From: Mesodorylaimus sp. YZB2_4
Taxonomy: Eukaryota; Nematoda; Enoplea; Dorylaimida; Dorylaimidae
Reading direction: 5' to 3'
Assembly (NCBI GenBank): GCA_030248295.1
Contig: JASANH010001365.1
Coordinates: forward strand, 1-64,000
Length of the DNA: 64,000 nt
In this document: positions 11,403 through 20,913 of the stretch, piece after piece
Numbering within the stretch: position 1 is the stretch's first letter
Layout of the letters: each line of letters starts with the position of its first letter
Position numbers and translations under genes: made by a program
Notes under the pieces: generated by a model
Told to the model about the DNA's origin: nothing
The model's input: the letters and a program-made list of their open reading frames with translations, nothing else
Database searches by the model: none

Positions 11403-12664
11403 CAGTGACGTAGCCAAGATTTTTTTTGGGGGGCTGCCAGAATGGAAAATTTCAAGTCAATGACAGTAACCAGTGAGGTAGCGGATTGCGAGCGCTGTGC
11501 GCTCGCCCGAGTGCGCGAAGCGCTCGAGAGGGGGTGGGTTTCGGGGCGGGGGCACATCCCCCGCCCCGCCAGAGGCAAAAATTTCAGAAATTCAGGTCAG
11601 AGTAGCTCTTTCTGGCACCATTCCAGGTCATTTTCTGGTGTTATGGAGGTTTTTCAGTTTGGCCCCTGTTGACTCCTAGATTCAATCCTGAATAAAAAAA
11701 AGACTTATCGACAAACTACTGTATCATTTCAACTTCAGCCTCTGATTATATTGCGCGGAATTCGTAATCACTGTAATCATCAACAGCGTCTCTCACTTTA
11801 AGCAATTTAGAAGTCATCAGAAACCATCTTTCTCCAATTTTTAAACAAACAGATAAAGCCTCAGACGCATTGTCTTTTGCTGGCTCTCTGACCCCTTCGT
11901 CTTTCCATCGCCAGAACTCATGGAAGAAAGATTGATCAGTGCTATCGATTCCACCAGGCTCCACATAAAACCGAAACGCCTCACGGAAAGGACACTTCAA
12001 AATCTAGATAAAAAACTACACTGACTGCTGATAAACGAAAGTGGCTAGCTGAAAACCACAGAGCTGCGCTCCAAAAAAGGCCAAAAAAAGCGCCAAGGAT
12101 TGTGATCCACAATTTTACTTTTCCTCTTTCTTCGCCCCCGCCCTGCCCACCGAAGGCGGTCAACCATTCAGAAGCGACAAGTCCAGCCGTGCGACACCTT
12201 ACCCGGCTACTGGTCACTGAGGAGCATCACGCTTGATAAGCAGAACTCACGGGACTTTTCAAATTCTCCTCATTCTATGTTGGTGATCAGTGTCGATGGG
12301 AGCGCCACAAAGTGTCAAGGTAGTACCTGTACACAAAAATTCTTGCCAGCAGCCCCTGCTGGCTACGCCCCTGGTTGGTATACAGTTTGTTTTAAAACCA
12401 CGAGGTACGCGGCTCGACTCCATCACTACATCGAATTTTTGCTCTATTTTTTTCGCGTGGCAGAGGCACCTTACTGTGAACAAAGAATATGAGGGTGATC
12501 CTGGATTTTGTTTCCAAGTAGGGGATAAGCTATCGAATATGATAGGCGCATAAAAGAAGTAATGTTTTTTTTCCTGGTGTCTATATATACGGAGGGAGTT
12601 AGAAAAATTTCGTACGCTGAGTACCTTCCGCATGAGCTGCAGCAGTGAAATTTTTAATTTACAC

Positions 12665-12897
12665 TGCCACACATCCCACTAAAACCCCTGCAAGAAATTG
12701 CTCAGGCTGCTATCGATGAATAGGGATTCAAACAAATCGATCATCCGCCATACAGTTCACACCTAGCACCCAGTGATTACTACCTATTCGAAAAAACCAA
12801 AAAAATTATTAAGGGGGGGGGGGGGGAATTTTTGAGTGATGAGGAAGTGAAATCAGCGACTAAGCGTTTTTTGAGGGGTTTGAGTAACCCTTCTTTT
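12665..12897 (+). pseudogene. Tc1/mariner-type transposase C-terminal remnant
   Basis: One frame encodes the mariner signature HPPYSSHLAPSDYYLFEKT, with the last catalytic Asp in APSDYYLF. FLSDEEVKSATKRF follows, as in the family's C-terminus. An in-frame TAG precedes it at about 12719 and a run of 14 G (12813-12826) sits in the reading frame. The first two catalytic Asp residues are not recognisable. This is a dead fragment. No TIRs were identified. Confidence 0.75.
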
Positions 12898-13349
12898 TAA
12901 CCCATATTCACGCGTTGCACGAAAGTGTAAACAAGTGCATTGGTCTCAGGAGATGTCATGTCGTGAAAGAATAATTATGGAGTGGTATAGCTTCAATTAA
13001 AATGTGGTTAGGCTACGAACTTTTTGAGCTCCCCTCGTTTCTACATATTTTTTTTAAAAGTGCATTCATTTGACCCTGTTAGGCAGACCGTACGAACAAT
13101 CTCAGGCGCGCGGCTGCAAGTTCCGTTTGAGGTTTATGCTTTTCAGAGGTCTGGATGTATAATAGTCAGTCACCTCATTCCTCAGTTGATCTATGCATGG
13201 ACACGCAGTGATTTGGTCGAAACTAGTTTGTAACAAAGACGAAAAACGGTCTTACTAGTTCCAAAAAAGTCTGTTATAACAGACTCGAAACTTTAAGACG
13301 CTTAGCCGGCGTGGTATCGAAACAATAGATGACATTACAGGATAACGTA
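12898..13349. other. No recognised gene
   Basis: The stretch lies between the mariner remnant and the capsid gene and has only short frames. It would contain the missing C-terminus of the capsid gene if that were intact, but I see no continuation. Confidence 0.4.
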
Positions 13350-14447
13350 TCAGGGTCTGACACTTATATGAAAGCGTGAATTACTGTTAGTCAAGCCTAA
13401 ACTTTTATGCATCCCGAAAAGCAACTCGGAGTAATGCAGATTGGCTGGAGTTGTTTTCACTTGCATGCTCGAATCCCCCAATTTCAGCTTGCACATGGTC
13501 GCATTATGATGAGAAAAATTAAAAGCGGACGAATTGTATGTACCCAGAAAATTAGTCTCATCTATTAGGGCTACAAAGACTCGTCTAGGATAGGCTGGAA
13601 GGATAAAAGGAGGAGTGGAAGCCTCTCGCATACCAGCCCTCACCGGATGAACGTAGCATCGATAGTCCTGGTACTCCAATTGAGCATCCCGACGATCGAA
13701 CAAGACTCGATGACGAGCTAGAAAATTATCTTGCATTTCGCAAGACAAATATATCAAATTCATCATGGTCACGTTAAGCCTATAGGTCAAAGTGGCTAAC
13801 GTGTCTTGGACGAAGGAGCTGGGAGGATTGCTGTACGAAGCTATGTCTATGGAAACACCATGGGGAATCAGCTTACCGCTATTGAAGGTAGGAATCCGCA
13901 AAGCGCCCAACATTTCCACTTCACCCCCAACAGCAAACGACATTGCCCTAGCCAACCAGCCTGCATTAGTGGCTGGAGTCGCTATATCAGACTCATCTAA
14001 GAACAACTGCTCCTGCCCATTCATTCGCTTGTGTTCAGTCGCTGGCACCATGAGTACTGTGGTCAAATGAGCAACGTAGGCGTAGTTTACGAGAGTCAAT
14101 ACTTCCGTCTGATTTACGCTCACCACAGCCTTATTGAAGATCGTGTTCAGCGAACCCGCGATTAAAGCAGCGGCTCTAGCCGCCTCCATGGCTTGTCCAT
14201 CCGTTCTTTGTAGCTGACATTTCATGTGTAATTGAATATCAGATCCAAACCATTTGATATCGGATGCTGGTATCGGAAATCTACACACGATATCAGATCG
14301 ATCGATGAAAAACGGGGGATCCGTAGTGCACGGTGTTGACATCCACTCCGCCTCCCTGATCTGATCAAACGCGGGTATCGTATCGAACACTTGCAACGGG
14401 CCTAGACCGCAGAGGGACCTAACTTCTCTTCTTCCCGCGTTTGACAT
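13350..14447 (-). CDS. Polinton/Maverick-type major capsid-like protein (F54H12.2 family), C-terminally truncated
   Basis: The protein has 365 residues and no introns. Family features are a start region with LQVFDTIPAFDQI and a W-containing strand, a central receptor-like region, then PRRVFVALIDETNFLGTYNS and FNFSHHN. This is the order in proteins annotated as C. elegans F54H12.2-like, which I take to be double-jelly-roll capsid proteins of Polinton-like elements. It shares this order with the capsid gene at 46.1-47.9 kb. The ATG at 14447 lies inside the end of the upstream basic-protein gene (29-bp overlap). The ORF ends near SNSRFHI; the other copy has a further conserved segment (FLTVDLT onwards), so the last 80 or so residues appear lost. 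Fold and role are inferred from family resemblance. Confidence 0.7.
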   Translation of the reverse strand: MSNAGRREVRSLCGLGPLQVFDTIPAFDQIREAEWMSTPCTTDPPFFIDRSDIVCRFPIPASDIKWFGSDIQLHMKCQLQRTDGQAMEAARAAALIAGSLNTIFNKAVVSVNQTEVLTLVNYAYVAHLTTVLMVPATEHKRMNGQEQLFLDESDIATPATNAGWLARAMSFAVGGEVEMLGALRIPTFNSGKLIPHGVSIDIASYSNPPSSFVQDTLATLTYRLNVTMMNLIYLSCEMQDNFLARHRVLFDRRDAQLEYQDYRCYVHPVRAGMREASTPPFILPAYPRRVFVALIDETNFLGTYNSSAFNFSHHNATMCKLKLGDSSMQVKTTPANLHYSELLFGMHKSLGLTNSNSRFHISVRP

Positions 14448-14688
14448 GTCTTTTCGTCGAAACGGGTGCTAGCAAGGCTCGTTTGGCTGGAATTCTACGC
14501 TTCTTCTTGGCTCTCGCTTGAGACCGTTTTCTCCTTGTCTTCAATACCTCCCTAGTTTTTCTCTTGGCTTTTCTTTCCGTGCGAACTTTACCAACTCCAG
14601 ACGTTTCGAATACGACGGGTACGCTCCTTTTCCTAGCACCCACACCTCTTTGCACCGCGTAACAGGACACTGGTAATCGCGTACTCAT
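14419..14688 (-). CDS. Small basic, core-like protein
   Basis: The 89-residue protein is very rich in Arg and Lys (KAKRKTREVLKTRRKRS, AKKKRRIPAKRA), resembling DNA-condensing core proteins of adenovirus-like viruses in composition only. Its ATG overlaps the stop of the preceding gene in an ATGA (14685-14688), and its 3' end overlaps the capsid start by 29 bp. This packing supports a virus-like unit. A basic protein also lies directly upstream of the capsid gene in locus 2. A DNA-binding role in the virion is inference. Confidence 0.55.
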   Translation of the reverse strand: MSTRLPVSCYAVQRGVGARKRSVPVVFETSGVGKVRTERKAKRKTREVLKTRRKRSQARAKKKRRIPAKRALLAPVSTKRHVKRGKKRS

Positions 14689-15159
14689 TGATCGATTCGA
14701 ATCACGCAAGCCAAATGATCGCAAGGCAGCACGCTGCCTCCAGCGTCGATGAGCCAAATACTGAACGTACTGTACTCGCCGGGCCACACAGGAACCTCGA
14801 TCGGTTCGGTTTGCTCAAAGAATTTATGATTCCAAGCGGTTCTAGGGGTCTGCTTGACGATACTTCCCACAATCTGTCTCTCTTCCTCGTTCAACAACGT
14901 ATGCCTACTAATATTACAACACAAATAGATAATTTCGTACCTAGCATCCACAGTTCTCACGTTTTTCACATTGAGCTCGACAACCCGTCAAGGTACTAGC
15001 GCTGGTAACTGTCAAAGGAGGATTCAAAGCTATCTGAAGTCTCTCGACCGAGCTCAATCCTAAAGCCGAGCTATTCAACCAGATCAACATGTACAGTAGA
15101 CTGGAATGAGAAAAAAGTTTATTTCCTTCGTATTCTTTATATACAAAAGCAGCCACCAT
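14685..15159 (-). pseudogene. Polinton locus 1 protein of unknown role, one frameshift
   Basis: Two frames meet near 14990. The upstream one starts with ATG at 15159 and contains SSVERLQIALNPPLTVTS. The downstream one contains VRTVDARYEIIYLCC and VPVWPGEYSTFSIWLID. The join falls where the first runs into a nonsense cysteine-rich tail, so a single indel is likely. Together they would make about 155 residues. The C-terminal half looks beta-rich, which could fit a minor capsid or penton-like protein, but I do not recognise it. It starts 9 bp after the previous gene's stop and ends in ATGA overlap with the next. Confidence 0.45.
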
Positions 15160-15168
15160 GACTAAGCA

Positions 15169-15484
15169 CTATTCCTGAGTCACAGTTGTCTGTTTATCGA
15201 AAGGCGTCAGCTGAGTTTCATAATACAATGAAATGACATCATTGCCGAGACCATCGACTAATGCGTACATGGGTAAAGGACCTCTACTAGTCACAACTCA
15301 CCGTGAATGGCTTATCACTAAACGAGCCCTTGTAGGCTTTCGAGAATGCAGTGCGAGGCTTGGCCAACAACACGACTCGACCCGTCTCAAACTGGGGTGT
15401 GCGGGGAATCTCCGATTGCTCCTTCAGAGTTTGCTGTTCGACCAACTGAGTTTGGTTACCAGGTGTGACATCAGAGGGTGCCAT
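15169..15484 (-). pseudogene. Polinton locus 1 protein of unknown role, probable frameshift
   Basis: The first frame begins at ATG 15484 (MAPSDVTPGNQTQLVEQ) and runs through PRTAFSKAYKGSFSDKPFT to a stop near 15287. A second frame with PMYALVDGLGNDVISLYYET continues to the stop at 15169-15171. GTGAGT occurs at the first frame's end, so a spliced end cannot be excluded, but a small indel explains the two frames more simply. No domain is recognised. Confidence 0.4.
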
Positions 15485-15528
15485 ATTTTTTAAACTTTTC
15501 AATTTTCTAGCATTTATACCGTCTCTTC

Positions 15529-15592
15529 GGAGGGAGCGTCTCTTCTTGGAAAATATACCAAAACGAACCTTCCAAGAAGAGGCGCTCCCTCC
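15529..15592. repeat. Long hairpin, 23-bp stem with one mismatch
   Basis: GGAGGGAGCGTCTCTTCTTG... pairs with a downstream copy across an 18-nt loop. It lies between two minus-strand genes of Polinton locus 1. It could be a regulatory or processing hairpin or a fold-back mutation. Confidence 0.8.
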
Positions 15593-15654
15593 TACTAACA
15601 AGAAATATCATCATATTCTATGACCGCAGGCATTCTTATCTTATTTAATCATCT

Positions 15655-15861
15655 TTATGCCCATTCGTTTTCGTCACTTTCGCACGTATCGGAAATCTCT
15701 GGGTCCGTTTCCATGGTCCAAGTGTAGTCGCTTCTCACTTCGTTGTTAGCGTCCTGTTCTTTCAACATTATGAAATGATCGGTGCATAAATTGTAGCCGG
15801 CGCGGCATGGGGAACAGGACCGTTCGACTCGAGCCTTGAAAATGGCCTCTTCTCGCTGCAA
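15655..15861 (-). CDS. Small acidic hypothetical ORF, Polinton locus 1
   Basis: The 68-residue ORF has a C-SPC-x6-C pattern near the middle (SCSPCRAGYNLC) and an acidic C-terminus (DTCESDENEWA). It is the first gene of the minus-strand cluster and lies head-to-head with the integrase. No function can be assigned. Confidence 0.35.
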   Translation of the reverse strand: MQREEAIFKARVERSCSPCRAGYNLCTDHFIMLKEQDANNEVRSDYTWTMETDPEISDTCESDENEWA

Positions 15862-16021
15862 CCGTAGCTCCTCTTACATTAGTTCTTGTGACAAGAAGCC
15901 ATCCTTCGGAGACGCAACTACCTGCTCTCCATTCGCTGAGATGAGCTCGTTGTCGTCGGCTGGTAGAACTACTTGCGAAGCTTCGGCGTTCTTTTTATTC
16001 ATAGTTCTCCACACTATTCTT

Positions 16022-16437
16022 ATGGCTGACCCGAAGACACTATTAGACGCCTTATATAAGGATTTTGAGAAAGGAAGCGCGTTTGGCAGCGCTCAGGATT
16101 TGCAGAAAGAGGCTAGACGTCAAGGCTACAAGATTCCCTTGGGCTCCATTCGATCGTACCTAAGAAGTAAACTATCCCATGTTCAATTTGAACCAGTCAA
16201 ACATAGATTCAAACATAATGCCATGAGAGCGCAAACTGTGCATCAGGTAACCTTTGCTTTTCGATAAAACTAGCAGAGCTATTTTACATCAATTGCTAGT
16301 ATTGGTTTCTCGACTTGGCCGAAGTGAAAAAGGGTTTGGTAAGTGTGAACTGAAAACGCGTTATCTTCTAGTTGTGTGCGACGCTTTGAGTCGTCAAATC
16401 ATGGCGGAACCTTTGACGAGTAAGCGCCGTGTCTTGA
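16022..16437 (+). pseudogene. Polinton/Maverick integrase (F54H12.3 type), 5' half, broken
   Basis: The N-terminal domain is readable from ATG 16022 (LLDALYKDFEKGSAF, QEARRQGYKIP) and matches the helical N-terminus of transposon-derived F54H12.3-like integrases. The frame is lost after HQ at about 16248. A GTAACC...TTGCTAG stretch (16249 to about 16301) could be a 53-bp intron, after which DLAEVKKG, the first catalytic strand, appears. A further one-base shift brings YLLVVCDALSRQIMAEPL. Homology stops near 16437, before the second catalytic Asp, where gypsy sequence begins. It is divergent to the capsid cluster. In C. elegans these two families are, as I recall, adjacent. Confidence 0.7.
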
Positions 16438-16464
16438 CGTCATAATCAAACCTTTTAATAATGA

Positions 16465-18187
16465 ATGGACTCGTTTAGGCAAGCGCGCCCCAAACGCGCT
16501 GCAGCAGAGAAACGATCCGGCAATAAAAGCGAGTATTGACTTCATAGAGGACGGGACACTTCCCACCTGCGAGCGGCAAGCCAAACAATTTTTATTCGAG
16601 AAACCCAGGTACACCTTAAAAGACGGCACTCTAATTCATTTGATACAGTTGAGTAAGAATGCAGAACCAGTACTTCAGGTTGTGATACCACACAGCATTG
16701 AAGGAGAGATTCTGCATCAGTGCCATAGTGATACATTCACGGCACATTTTGGAGTGGGTAAGACATTCGATAAAGTCGCACAGCGGTATTATTGGGACGG
16801 ATATTTTCAAGATGTGGAGCGCTACGTCAAGCACTGTTCATGGTGCGCACGTTTCAAGGGTCCTATCGGAAAGCAAGTGTCACCCTTGCAACCTATGCCA
16901 CCTAACACAGCGCCATGGGAACGTGTAGGGAAAGACGTTCTGGGACCACTACCACCCACCCCAAGTGGCAATCGGTACATCATAGTTTTCACCGACTACT
17001 TCACGCGCTTGGTCGAAGCAGTGCCAATACCCGACTACACAGCAAAAACTACGGCGCAAGCATTCGTGCGAGAAGTCATCTGTCGCTACGGTAGTTGTAA
17101 AGAGCTCCTATTGGATCGTGGAGCGGAATTCCTCTCCAATATGATGAAGGAGGTATGCAAATTATGCGACATTCGGAAGAAAAACACTACTGCGTATCAC
17201 CCGGCATGCAACAGACTGACGGAGCGCTTCAATAAGGTACTTGGGACTATGCTAGGCATATACGTCAAGCAACACACGCAAACCTGGGATGTCGCGCTTC
17301 CGTTCATATTGTTTGCCTACAGGTCGTCAGTCTAAGCTACTTTGAAGTACTCGCCATATCTTGTCCTATTTGTGAAAGAGCCCACCATTCCTGGCGAGCT
17401 GTCGGTTCCTAGTAGCGATAACAGAAGCCCGAACACGTATGCCGACGAAGTCGCAGCAGGGCTACAGACCATTTAATCTATCCTGCGTAAGAACCTGTTG
17501 GAAACCCAACAAAGACAAAAGACAAATCATGATAAAGGAGCGAAAGATCATAAATTCCCAGTCGACAGTCTGGTCTGGCTTCGCTCAGTACCGAAGGGGT
17601 TAGGAATTAAGCTACAGCCAAAGTGGGATGGACCATACGTTGTGGTAGCGAGACCATCACCTGTCGATAGCGTGATTTGCTTGTTCACATGCCCCACAGC
17701 AGAGCGCAAATTGGTGCACAATAAGCGGCTGAAACCATGCTATGCGCCATGGCAGTTGCCACCAGTCGACGAGAGTACGGAATCACAGCCAATGGACTTG
17801 GACGACCACAACAAAATTTTCCCTGCGGCTATACCGGGTGGGCCATTGCCAACTAACACCTCGGAACCACCCGCGTTAGTGTCTGCGCCTAACCCTCATG
17901 TACTGGTAGCACCATCCCTCCTCCCTGTAGCCCGCCTACCAGAACAGGATACAACGGAAACGACAACGACGATAACATCGCCAACGACGACGACAGCGAC
18001 GCAAATGGAGCCTGAAGACTCGTCAGCGACTGACTCAATACCAACGCGAACTCGAGGAGTTGGCCTGCGGGAACGCGTCCAACCACCCGAACGATATGAC
18101 CCAAGCTACAATTGGTCAACGGCCCGACTCAGACGAGCGAGGACGCTTTCGTCTCAAAGCTCAGGCGTGTGTGATATAGTTATTTAA
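16465..18187 (+). pseudogene. pol: Ty3/gypsy pol 3' half: integrase and GPY/F domain
   Basis: The fragment starts between RNase H and integrase (RNDPAIKASIDFIEDGTL) and continues in one frame. It has an H2C2 finger (HQCHSD ... CSWCARFK, near 16710-16860), a catalytic core with VGKDVLGPL and LLLDRGAEFLS, Glu in LTERFNKV, and a GPY/F-like module (PKWDGPYVVVARPSP) near 17620. A low-complexity Thr/Pro-rich tail follows to 18187. In-frame stops at 17333-17335 and about 17474 break it. It is related to the full gypsy at 27.5-34 kb but clearly distinct. There is no RT, protease or gag, so it is 5'-truncated. Confidence 0.85.
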
Positions 18188-20651
18188 CATCATTGGGAAT
18201 TCGAATCTCGCGCCTAGTGCTCAGAGTATGTCGGCTGTTCACATATCTTTGCATGATGTTGATTTACCTGCTGCATTTGCATGGTGTCTAATAAGTAGTG
18301 TTTTGTGTTGGGCCTGCTGCCTGAACAGGCACATAGGAATCCAGTTTTATGCCAGGAGGCTCTAGTTTTCGCGTGACTAATGATCACTTTAGGCTTTACG
18401 ATAATGAGTTCAGAGGGGTATATAAGGCCGCGTATCTCGGCGTGTGTCCAGAGTGGCGTATCTCTACGGTTCAGTAAAGTGGTGTCTTTTCGATTCCTTA
18501 CTCTCGTCATATGGTTCGTCGTTTCCGAGGCCGATCATATCGTCATCAACCGTATTGGGCCCCGTTCCATCGCACGTTGGGTAAGCATTGAGCGTATGTA
18601 AGTTGGGTTGTCCCCATCCCCCAGACTCCGGACACATCTCGTCAACCCTCCTTACATATATACAGTGCTTAAAATTAACCACCTTATGCCAATAGTGGGG
18701 ATGGCAAGGAAGTGATCAAGAGGCCTTTCACTAAATCCAAGTTTATGATGGTCAGTGTCAACTTTTGTTGCCTCGGACAGGTTTCCTGCTCTCTACCGAT
18801 CTATTTTTAGCAAGCTTCGCACTTTTCCCCAAAACCTCAATGCATGCTTGCCTCTAATCGTGGAAATGAGAATTCTTGTGTTTTTCCATCGAAAGCCATG
18901 TCCTGTTGGTTTTAGTTTCTGCGCTGATTGCTCTTTTTATTTGTTTTTTTTCCAGGAGGGCGATAGCTGACTTGGGTTTAAAGAATGAACTAGCAACGTG
19001 GTCAAGATTTACATATTGTTCGCAGCACACGGCAGATGTGCGTATACCGAGTATTGGAGAATAGCACGTACAAGATGCGAGTATGAAACCAGCATCGCTT
19101 GTTGGTGGAAGCCGTTAGATTTAATAGTTTATCAACCTAGCTACCGAGGGTTCGAATCCACGAGGGATTGAACTTCATGGCTTTGACCATACTGGGCTAT
19201 GTGTTCTTTTCCAAACCATTTACTTGCCTGAATCTCCTGACGCGGGTTGCTTGGCGCAGACGCAATCATGAATGAAATCTTACTTGGGCCAAAAAACGAT
19301 AATCAGGCTTTACACTCGACCTGATTGCGATGAACCAACACCGATTTCGTTATGACAAAACCTTCAGATAACATGCGAGAGTACATGCAGTTGACTTCTC
19401 AACTTACTGCTTTTTTTGCGTTTCAGAGCTCTCTATGGACCTTTTTTAATGGGTAACCGTAGCAGTTTGACAATGTAGCTAGCTAAGCGATATACCCAAA
19501 GCATAATATACGCATTCCAGCTCCATTCACAAATTTATGTTCGCTATGGCCAGTTGTCATTGACCTTTCAGCGCCATGCGAAAATCGCTTATTGCATCTG
19601 ATATCGAAAAATATTTTAAAGAAATAACGAGACGGGCGCTCGTGAGATGCCTTTTCTAAAGTCACTATTTTAGCAGTTCTGCACCCGACAAATTTTCATC
19701 ATAGCGTGACCTATGCGCAATCCAATTGTCTAAATGCAAGCAGAAAACACGTTTGGCACGCGAAAGGTTCTAGTAGCTGGCAATGAGAAGAGGTTGCATA
19801 AAGTGACACTGCTGCGCATTCTCAGCAAGATTTAAAATCACATTCTGAGTAACAGTTAACAATCTATTAGCCAAATTTTTGAAGCCACATGCTGTGTGGC
19901 AAAGAACAATAAATTACTTAGCTCTGTCAACGACGACACTGGTAAACCGACAGCACACATAGTTGCAGTTGCTAGTGCAACATGGTATTAATTTGTCGTA
20001 CAGTCAAAACGAAATACATATTATTGTCTGATGCAAATGCACTAACACATCGAATCGTCGACGTGGACTAAAACTATATAAACCCCCCTGGCGCCAACAT
20101 CAGCGATTTCTATTCTACAGGCCTGGTAGAATCTGATATGATTTTATCCTTGACACCCTATAAGCCTCCTACGATTTATGCACCAACAGTAACTCAAATG
20201 TGAATGTTTATAGCTATTTTTGTATGCTTTCGAGTAAGATGTAAATAATAAAATGCTTTTAAATAAGAGTTGGTAACCTGACGGATTTTATAATGGTTCT
20301 GCACCTTATCTATATAAATCTACTAAAAAAATATATATTTTTGTTCAATTTGTCTTTGACACGTCAGTAGAATGTGGAACGAATCAACAGTTTATAAAAA
20401 TTTTCTTGTACAATGGGACGATTTGAGCACACAAAGGTCACAAGATTATGTGCAGCTGTACATCATGATCTCGCTGTTGGCTCCAACGAGATTGATGTGA
20501 CGTGAAAGACAAGGAGCAATGAACACATTACAAACCAAATATGTGTTTCACTTCTGAAAGGGTCAACCAAGTTGTAGTGGGTTCATTCGCTGGCATTCCG
20601 TCATAGTACACACTTTGAGGTGAATTAGCGTTATGACCTTTCAATGAATTT
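18188..20651. other. No recognised gene; possible decayed gypsy LTR and CACTA-like terminus
   Basis: Downstream of the gypsy fragment a TGTCGGCTG at about 18227 may start a decayed LTR, with no second copy to test it. A right-facing CACTA-like terminus lies at 19433-19450. A TATATAAACC box is at about 20074 on the plus strand with no ORF after it. Confidence 0.35.
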
Positions 20652-20896
20652 TTAAATGTCAATAGGACGCCTTTTACGAAAATGGGGAACTGCAATTACA
20701 TACTTTAGCAAATCCATGATGTGGCTACCGACACTAAAATATGCATATACAGTTCGCCCATGCTTAGTGAGTGTTGGTTTCAGGGTTTTCAAAATGACCC
20801 TAGCACGATTGACGTAAGCCTTGGGTAGGAGATCTAAATACGCATCATAATTTTGATCACTCTCCACCTCTTCGCTTGCAATCTGGACTTGGCCAT
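20652..20896 (-). CDS. Small ORF resembling a Polinton-associated protein
   Basis: An open frame of about 80 residues contains YLDLLPKAYVNRARVILKTL and GSHIMDLLKYVI. The layout (LLPK, about 30 residues, then GSHI-x-DLL) resembles a short protein I associate with F54H12-type Polinton elements. I rely on memory for that link. There is no upstream ATG in frame close to a good start, so it may be a fragment. It sits 18 bp beyond the end of the collagen-like gene, on the same strand. Confidence 0.35.
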
Positions 20897-20913
20897 GGTT
20901 AGTTTCTTATCAT

